NCBI GenBank assembly: GCA_029948255.1
Contig: JALIZF010001828.1
Span: 1-64,000, forward strand
From: Telmatactis stephensoni
Lineage: Eukaryota; Cnidaria; Anthozoa; Actiniaria; Isophelliidae
DNA length: 64,000 nucleotides
Direction of reading: 5' to 3'
Shown here: positions 58,441-64,000 of the stretch, in pieces
Position numbering within the stretch: position 1 is the first letter of the stretch
Layout: the number at the start of each line of letters is the position of its first letter
Program-made: the position numbers and the translations under genes
Notes under the pieces: model-generated
What the model saw: the letters and a program-made list of their open reading frames with translations, nothing else
Told to the model about the DNA's origin: nothing
The model's database searches: none

Positions 58441-58749
58441 TTAAGTTTAGCTGAATTTAATAATATAGATCGATTGCAAATTTAGATAAATCAAAGTTGA
58501 GTAGCATTGATTGATTGATTTATTTATTTATTTTTATTTATTTTTTAAGTTTTATTATTACTTCTTTTTTTTTTAAGTAGGGTTTTATAAATTAATACAT
58601 TCAAATTTACATTCAATTTGTGCATATTTATTATGCCGATTGGCAGTAAAGAATTAAGAATTAGACATTGGAATTAGACATTAGAATCAATGTTGGCAAT
58701 AAAGAGAAATTTAAATATTAGATAACATGATAACATGACAACTTTAGCT
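58441..58749. other. LINE 3' tail sequence
   Basis: AT-rich tail with gctgaatttaataatataga, ttattatgccgattggcagt and a TTTA run. Similar blocks recur at 59821-59867, 60800-60830 and 61892-61941, between the Mutator-like copies. Confidence 0.55.
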
Positions 58750-59812
58750 GGGATCGGGTAATGTTCGAGTTACGCGCTTCGAGTTACACGCTTCGAGTTA
58801 CGCGCTTTTCGAGTTACGCGCTGTGCCACACCCATTTTTGCCAGTGCCACACCCAGCGCGTAACTCGATGTCTTTAGGAAAGGTTAGTGACTTCGAGTTA
58901 CGCGATGAGCGCACAACTCGAACTAAACCATATCGTCTTAAAGTGTCGAGTTACGTAAATAATACGTTTATGTTGAATTCATTATTGGAATCAACATTTA
59001 AAACCGAACACATTCTGATTTAATCGTTTTCTTATTTTTAACAAAATCTTCATAGAACAGTAGTAATAATAATGTTATTTTTAACGTTAGAACCAACATA
59101 CAAATATGTCCAAAAATGACTGAAAAAACCGAAATAGAACAGTTTTTGAAACGCCACTGACCTCCCTTAGTACTAGCAGAAGCCGGGCATTGCCCTTGAA
59201 TGGAGAAGAACAAAATTTGATTACAGGGGGTGGACACAACAGATTGCCGCCGATGGGCTTCTTTCTTAAACAATTCAAATTTGCACAAAAATAAAATGTG
59301 CGGTCCACTGCGAAGTTCTGATTTCTGGGAATGCACAGCCCTTTAACGTAGACGTAAATTTTGCTGACTGGCGTTAAAATTTTACAGGATACGCAACATT
59401 GTTTGTTTTGAGACGTAATGTTGTCGACGACCCATTCCTGTGGCTTTTTGTTGGCTTCACTTGCATTAAAAATGCTACGTTTCAGTAGTTTTTCGTTACA
59501 CGATGGTTGTGAATACAAAACCTGTTGATATTCTTAACTTTCAAAATTACTTTAAGTCTGATTAGTTTCCTATAAACCTGATAGTTCAACATAAACGTCT
59601 TATTTACGTAACTCGACACTCTAAGACGATAAGGTTTAGTTCGAGTTGTGCGATCATCGCGTAACTCGAAGTCACTAACCTTTCCTAAAGACATCGAGTT
59701 ACGCGCTGGGTGTGGCACAGGCAAAAATGGGTGTGGCACAGCGCGTAACTCGAAAAGCGCATAACTCGAAGCGCGTAACTCGAAGGGCGTAACTCGAAGT
59801 TTACCCGCCATC
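58750..59812 (+). mobile_element. Mutator-like non-autonomous element, copy 1
   Basis: Ends gggatcgggtaatg and tttacccgccatc, with an 8-bp duplication ctttagct on each side. Long terminal inverted repeats of about 230 bp carry three tandem cgagttacgcgctt units, a tgtgccacaccca pair and ataagacgttta. The interior holds a conserved minus-strand Cys-rich frame. Confidence 0.85.
59087..59518 (-). CDS. Conserved Cys-rich frame in element copy 1 (143 codons)
   Basis: Motifs: NASEANKKPQEWVVDNI, NKQCCVSCKILTP, KIYVYVKGLCIPRNQNFAVD, RTFYFCANLNCLRKKPIGG, NLLCPPPVIK. The CC-x2-C ... C ... C-x4-C pattern suggests a zinc-binding fold. The same text is open in copy 3 at amino-acid level. Not a recognisable Mutator transposase. 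Copies 2 and 4 keep a 30-bp segment missing here; with it the frame would end at a different stop shortly after the last motif. Could be a captured host exon; function unknown. Confidence 0.45.
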   Translation of the reverse strand: MYSQPSCNEKLLKRSIFNASEANKKPQEWVVDNITSQNKQCCVSCKILTPVSKIYVYVKGLCIPRNQNFAVDRTFYFCANLNCLRKKPIGGNLLCPPPVIKFCSSPFKGNARLLLVLREVSGVSKTVLFRFFQSFLDIFVCWF

Positions 59813-59867
59813 CTTTAGCTGAATTAGCTGATTACAAATTTTGCTAAATCAAAGTAGGATTTTTAAG

Positions 59868-60790
59868 GAGGGCGGGTAAACTTCGAGTTACGCGCTTCGA
59901 GTTACGCGCTTCGAGTTACGCGCTTTTCGAGTTACGCGCTGTGCCACACCCATATTTGCCTGTGCCACACCCAGCGCGTAACTCGATGTCTTTAGGAAAG
60001 GTTAGTGACTTCGAGTTACGCGATGAGCGCACAACTCGAACTAAACCATATCGTCTTAAATTTTCGAGATACGTAACTACTGAAACGTAGCTTCAACATC
60101 AAGATAAGAGATTCTTTTGTAAAAAGTTTAATGCCAGTCGGCAAAATTTACGTCTACGTTAATGGCTGTACATTCCCAGAAATCGGAAGTTCGCAGTAGA
60201 CCGCACATTTTATATTTGTGCAAATTTGAATTGTTTAAGAAAGAAGCGCATCGGCAGCAATCTGATGTGTCCACCCCCTGTAATGAAATCTCCTGCCAGA
60301 AATAGCTTAACAGCGAAAGATTTTGTTCTTCTCGATTCAAGGGCAATGCCCGGCTTCTGCTAGTACTAAGGGAGGTCAGTGGCGTTTCAAAAACTGTTCT
60401 ATTTACTTTTTTTTCAGTCATTTTTTGGAAATATTTGTATGTTGGTTCTAACGTTAAAAATAACTATTATTATTACTACTGTTCTATGAAGAATAAGATA
60501 ACGATTTATAAATCAGAATGTGTTCAGTTTTAAAATGTTGATTCTAGTCTAATAATTAATTCAACATAAACGTCTTATTTACGTAATTAACTCGACACTT
60601 TAAGACGACTGGTTTAGTTCGAGTTGTGCGCTCATCGCGTAACTCGAAGTCACTAACCTTTCCTAAAGACATCGAGTTACGCGCTGGGTGTGGAAAGACG
60701 AATTTGGGTGTGGTCGAGCGCTTAATTTGAAAAAGCGCGTAACTCGAAGCGCGTAACTCGAAGCGCGTAACTCGAAGATTACCCGATCCC
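59868..60790 (-). mobile_element. Mutator-like element, copy 2 (reverse orientation)
   Basis: Ends gagggcgggtaaac and ttacccgatccc with a 9-bp duplication atttttaag on both sides. Inverted relative to copy 1. The Cys-rich frame is broken by small deletions (reads KIYVYVNG then goes out of frame to a stop) and its N-terminal coding part is absent. Confidence 0.88.
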
Positions 60791-60830
60791 ATTTTTAAGT
60801 AGGATTTTATAAACAAATACATTTAAATTT

Positions 60831-61891
60831 GGGATCGGGTAATGTTCGAGTTACGCGCTTCGAGTTACGCGCTTCGAGTTACGCGCTTTTCGAGTTACGC
60901 GCTGTGCCACACCCATTTTTGCCAGTGCCACACCCAGCGCGTAACTCGATGTCTTTAGGTAAGGATAGTGACTTCGAGTTACGCGATGAGCGCACAACTC
61001 GAACTAAACCATATCGTCTTAAAGTATCGAGTTACGAAAATAAGACGTTTATGTTGAATTCATTTAGAATCAACATTTAAAACTGAACACATTCTGATTT
61101 AATCGTTTTCTTATTTTTAACAAAATCTTCATAGAACAGTAGTAATCATAATGTTATTTTTAACGTTAGAACCAACATACAAATATGTCCAAAAATGACT
61201 GAAAAAACGGAAATAGAACAGTTTTGGAAACGCCACTGACCTCCCTTAGTACTAGCAGAAGCCGGGCATTGCCCTTGAACGGAGAAGAACAAAATTTGAT
61301 TACAGGGAGTGGACACAACAGATTGCTGCCGAAGGGCTTCTTTCTTAAAAAACTCAAATTTGCACAAAAATAAAATGTGCGGTCCACTGCGAAGTTCTGA
61401 TTTCTGGGAATGCACAGCCCATTAACGTAAAGGTACATTTTGCCGACTGGCGTTAAAATTTTACAGGATACGCAGCATTGTTTGTTTTGAGACGTAATCT
61501 TGTCGACGAACCATTCTTGCGGCTTTTTGTTAACTTCACTTGCATTAAAAATGCTACATTTCAGTAGTTTTTCGTTACGATGGTTGTGAATACATAACCT
61601 GTTGATATTCTTAACTTTCAAAATTACTTTATAAGTCTGATTAGTTTCCTATAAACCTGATAGTTCAATATAAACGTCTTATTTGCGTAACTCGACACTT
61701 TAAGACGATATGGTTTAGTTCGAGTTGTGCGCTCATCACGTAACTCGAAGTCACTAACCTTTCCCAATTAAATCGAGTTACGCGCTGGGTGTGGCACAGG
61801 CAAAAATGGGTGTGGCACAGCGCGTAACTCGAAAAGCGCATAACTCGAAGCGCGTAACTCGAAGCGCGTAACTCGAAGTTTACCCGCCCTC
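60831..61891 (+). mobile_element. Mutator-like element, copy 3
   Basis: Same orientation and structure as copy 1, ends gggatcgggtaatg and tttacccgccctc, with a 9-bp duplication tttaaattt (60822-60830, 61892-61900). Confidence 0.9.
61166..61621 (-). CDS. Conserved Cys-rich frame in element copy 3 (151 codons)
   Basis: Same frame as in copy 1, with mostly conservative differences: NASEVNKKPQEWFVDKI, NKQCCVSCKILTP, KMYLYVNGLCIPRNQNFAVD, FYFCANLSFLRKKPFGSN. One of the putative zinc-ligand Cys (C in NLNCL) is Phe here, so if the fold binds zinc this copy may be impaired. Starts at MKVKNINRLCIHNH inside the element. Confidence 0.45.
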   Translation of the reverse strand: MKVKNINRLCIHNHRNEKLLKCSIFNASEVNKKPQEWFVDKITSQNKQCCVSCKILTPVGKMYLYVNGLCIPRNQNFAVDRTFYFCANLSFLRKKPFGSNLLCPLPVIKFCSSPFKGNARLLLVLREVSGVSKTVLFPFFQSFLDIFVCWF

Positions 61892-61941
61892 TTTAAATTT
61901 CCATTCAATTTATGCTTATTTATTATGTCAGTTGGCAGTAA

Positions 61942-63029
61942 GGGCTAGTTTTCACTAGTGACATAAGCATAAGCAACATACGCAGACTCAGTAAGGCAAG
62001 GGATCGGGTAATGTTCGAGTTACGCACTTCGAGTTACGCGCTTCGAGTTACGCGCTTTTCGAGTTACGCGCTGTGCCACACCCATTTTTCCCTGTGCCAC
62101 ACTCAGCGCGTAACTCGATGTCTTTAGGAAAGGTTAGTGACTTCGAGTTACGCGATGAGCGCACAACTCGAACTAAAACATATCGTCTAGTTAAAGTGTC
62201 GAGTTACGTAAATAAGACGTTTATGCTGAATTAATTATTAGACTAGAATCAACATTTTAAAACTGAACTTATTCTGATTTAATCGTTTTCCTTTTTTAAC
62301 ATCTTCATAGAACAATAGTAATAATAATGTTATTTTTAACGCTAGAACTAACATACAAATATGTCCAAAAAATGACTAAAAAAGTAAATAGAACAGTTTT
62401 TTGAAACGCCACTGACCTCCCTTAGTACTAGCAGAAGCCGGGCATTGCCCTTGAACGGAGAAGAACAAAATCTTCCACTGTTAAGCTATTTCTGGCAGGA
62501 GATTTGATTACAGGGGGTGGACACATCAGATTGCTGTCGATGGGCTTCTTTCTTAAACAATGATGTTAAAGCTACGTTTCAGTACGTAGTTTTTCGTTAC
62601 ACGATGATTGTGAATACATAACATGTTGATATTCTTAACTTTCAAAATTACTTTAAGTCTAATTAGTTTCCTTTTAACCTGATAATTCAATGTAAACGTC
62701 TTATTTACGTAACTCGACACTTTAAGACGATATGTTTTAGTTCGAGTTGTGCGCTCATCGCGTAACTCAAAGTCACTAACCTTTCCCAAAGACATCGAGT
62801 TACGCGCTGGGTGTGGCACAGGCAAAAATGGGTGTGGCACAGCGCGTAACTCGAAAAGCGCGTAACTCGAAGCGCGTAACTCGAAGCGCGTAACTCGAAG
62901 TTTACCCGCCCTCGTAAGGCAATGCTCATTAGCAGTTCTTGTCTTTTCTCACACCTATGTGATAAATGCAATACTGAGTCTGCGTATGTTGCTTATGCTT
63001 ATGCTAATGTCGCTAGTGAAAACCAGGCT
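61942..63029. mobile_element. Harbinger-like MITE family A, split by Mutator-like copy 4
   Basis: Termini gggctagttttcactag and cgctagtgaaaaccaggct, flanked by TAA (61939-61941, 63030-63032). The interrupted copy matches the solo copy at 7280-7444 across the insertion point. Confidence 0.88.
62000..62913 (+). mobile_element. Mutator-like element, copy 4 (nested)
   Basis: Ends gggatcgggtaatg and tttacccgccctc, with a 9-bp duplication gtaaggcaa on both sides, inside the family A MITE. Removing the element and one duplication rebuilds the MITE arm, fixing the element's borders. The central coding part is deleted. Confidence 0.92.
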
Positions 63030-63230
63030 TAAAGAATCAATGAAGAGAATTATGTTAATAAGAAAGTTTCGCTGAATTAAAGTAGGATTGTTATTTTTTA
63101 ACATATATCTTATTTTATATATATACATAATTATTTGTCTATTTTTAGGTTTTTTATGATTATTTCAGTTCAGTAGAATACCTGTAAACTAGCCTATGGC
63201 TAAGAGTATTACCCACTTTAAAAAAAATAT

Positions 63231-63396
63231 TGTATTGTATTGTATTGTATTGTATTGTATTGTATTGTATTGTATTGTATTGTATTGTATTGTATTGTAT
63301 TGTATTGTATTGTATTGTATTGTATTGTATTGTATTGTATTGTATTGTATTGTATTGTATTGTATTGTATTGTATTGTATTGTATTGTATTGTATT
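63231..63396. repeat. (TATTG)n microsatellite
   Basis: About 33 perfect pentanucleotide units, giving stop-free plus-strand frames that are not genes. Confidence 0.97.
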
Positions 63397-63965
63397 ATAA
63401 TAGCACATGTGGCTATAGCTTAGAACATCAAAATGAAATAAAAGACATAAATATTATATTCTGCAGGATTCTGCAGAGTTCTAAACGTCCTCGGAGACCC
63501 AGGGCGTCAGGGAGGGGGAAGGGGAGCGGAGGGGAAAGGAAAGAGGGGAAAAGGACGCCCTGGACTTTTGACTACCCCTAACTTGTCTTGAGGCCAAAAT
63601 TAATCCAATTAGATGGTCTAACGTAAACAAAGTTCAAATGACAAAAATATCTGGCTCATTTCAATTATCGCTTTGATATAGTGATAGTTGCTCAGCCATA
63701 TCCTGTGAGAAGTTCCTCAAATACATCTTGTTTTACCAAGGTCTTTGCAATTTATCTATATTTTTCACTCTAAACTCATTGCTATTGCAAAATACATGAA
63801 AGGGATTACGCATTTATTGTTTAAAAGTCGCAGTGAGCTGGAAACATGGTTATTTTCAAACTAAAAGTGACAGCTTATATTGTTTAAAGTCGTGGCGACG
63901 CGTGGGGTCAATTTGCTTACTGGTAATTTTAGATGATTTTCATCTAATGGCACAAACGCTTCTGA
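63397..63965. other. No gene recognised
   Basis: Includes a purine-rich block (63510-63560, gggaggggg/ggaaaggaa) followed by AT-rich unique sequence. Confidence 0.5.
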
Positions 63966-64000
63966 TTGGCCTCATTATAATTAAATTATAATGAGGCCAA
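63966..64000. repeat. Palindrome at the window edge
   Basis: ttggcctcattataatt and its complement aattataatgaggccaa flank one base. May be the inner or outer end of an element continuing beyond the window. Confidence 0.75.

Noticed and set aside
58823..62971. Several small frames reading through cgagttacgcgctt units
   Set aside because: Translations of the terminal inverted repeats of the Mutator-like element, recurring in every copy and in both orientations.
63160..63581. CIVLY/NTIQY repeat frames on both strands
   Set aside because: Frame of the TATTG array.

Overview
This looks like animal nuclear DNA: AT-rich, intron-rich and densely packed with transposons. It is most likely from an anthozoan cnidarian such as a stony coral or sea anemone. 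Three things point that way: one very large gene split into small exons joined by GT-AG introns, mostly in phase 1; an extracellular protein mosaic of MAM, C-type lectin, LamG, PA14, LDLa, CUB and LRR modules; and many short inverted-repeat elements. The taxon is an inference. No bacterial gene organisation, rRNA or CRISPR is visible.

From about 46.7 kb down to 1.1 kb the minus strand carries one gene whose two ends both lie outside the window. I could trace about 40 exons (about 7.1 kb, roughly 2,350 codons) by translation and by matching intron phases. Reading 5' to 3' the modules are MAM, MAM, an unassigned domain, C-type lectin, LamG, C-type lectin, fucolectin-like (F5/8) domain, PA14, a Cys-rich unassigned module, MAM, three LDLa, a Cys-rich linker (with a possible extra lectin piece), MAM, degenerate MAM, an unassigned exon, MAM, CUB, an LRR N-terminal cap and at least six LRRs. 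Each LRR is a separate 72-bp phase-2 exon. LDLa plus 72-bp LRR exons is the layout of type C leucine-rich-repeat GPCRs (relaxin-receptor and GRL101-like), so a seven-helix domain is predicted just left of position 1. It is not seen here.

Introns hold microsatellites (notably a 600-bp CTTTG array), tRNA-derived SINE heads, and many MITEs with recognisable target duplications (TAA, TA, 8 bp).

From 46.9 to 52.4 kb lies a TTAA-flanked DNA transposon interrupted by an apparently intact DIRS-type retrotransposon (gag, RT/RNase H, tyrosine recombinase, all minus strand). From 52.4 to 58.5 kb there are fragments of non-LTR retrotransposons, a second TTAA element and a MITE inside a dead RT gene. From 58.7 to 63.0 kb four copies of one Mutator-like non-autonomous element, with 8-9 bp target duplications, sit inside about 200 bp of LINE-tail sequence; one copy is nested in a TAA-flanked MITE. 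Two of the copies share a conserved Cys-rich reading frame of unknown origin.
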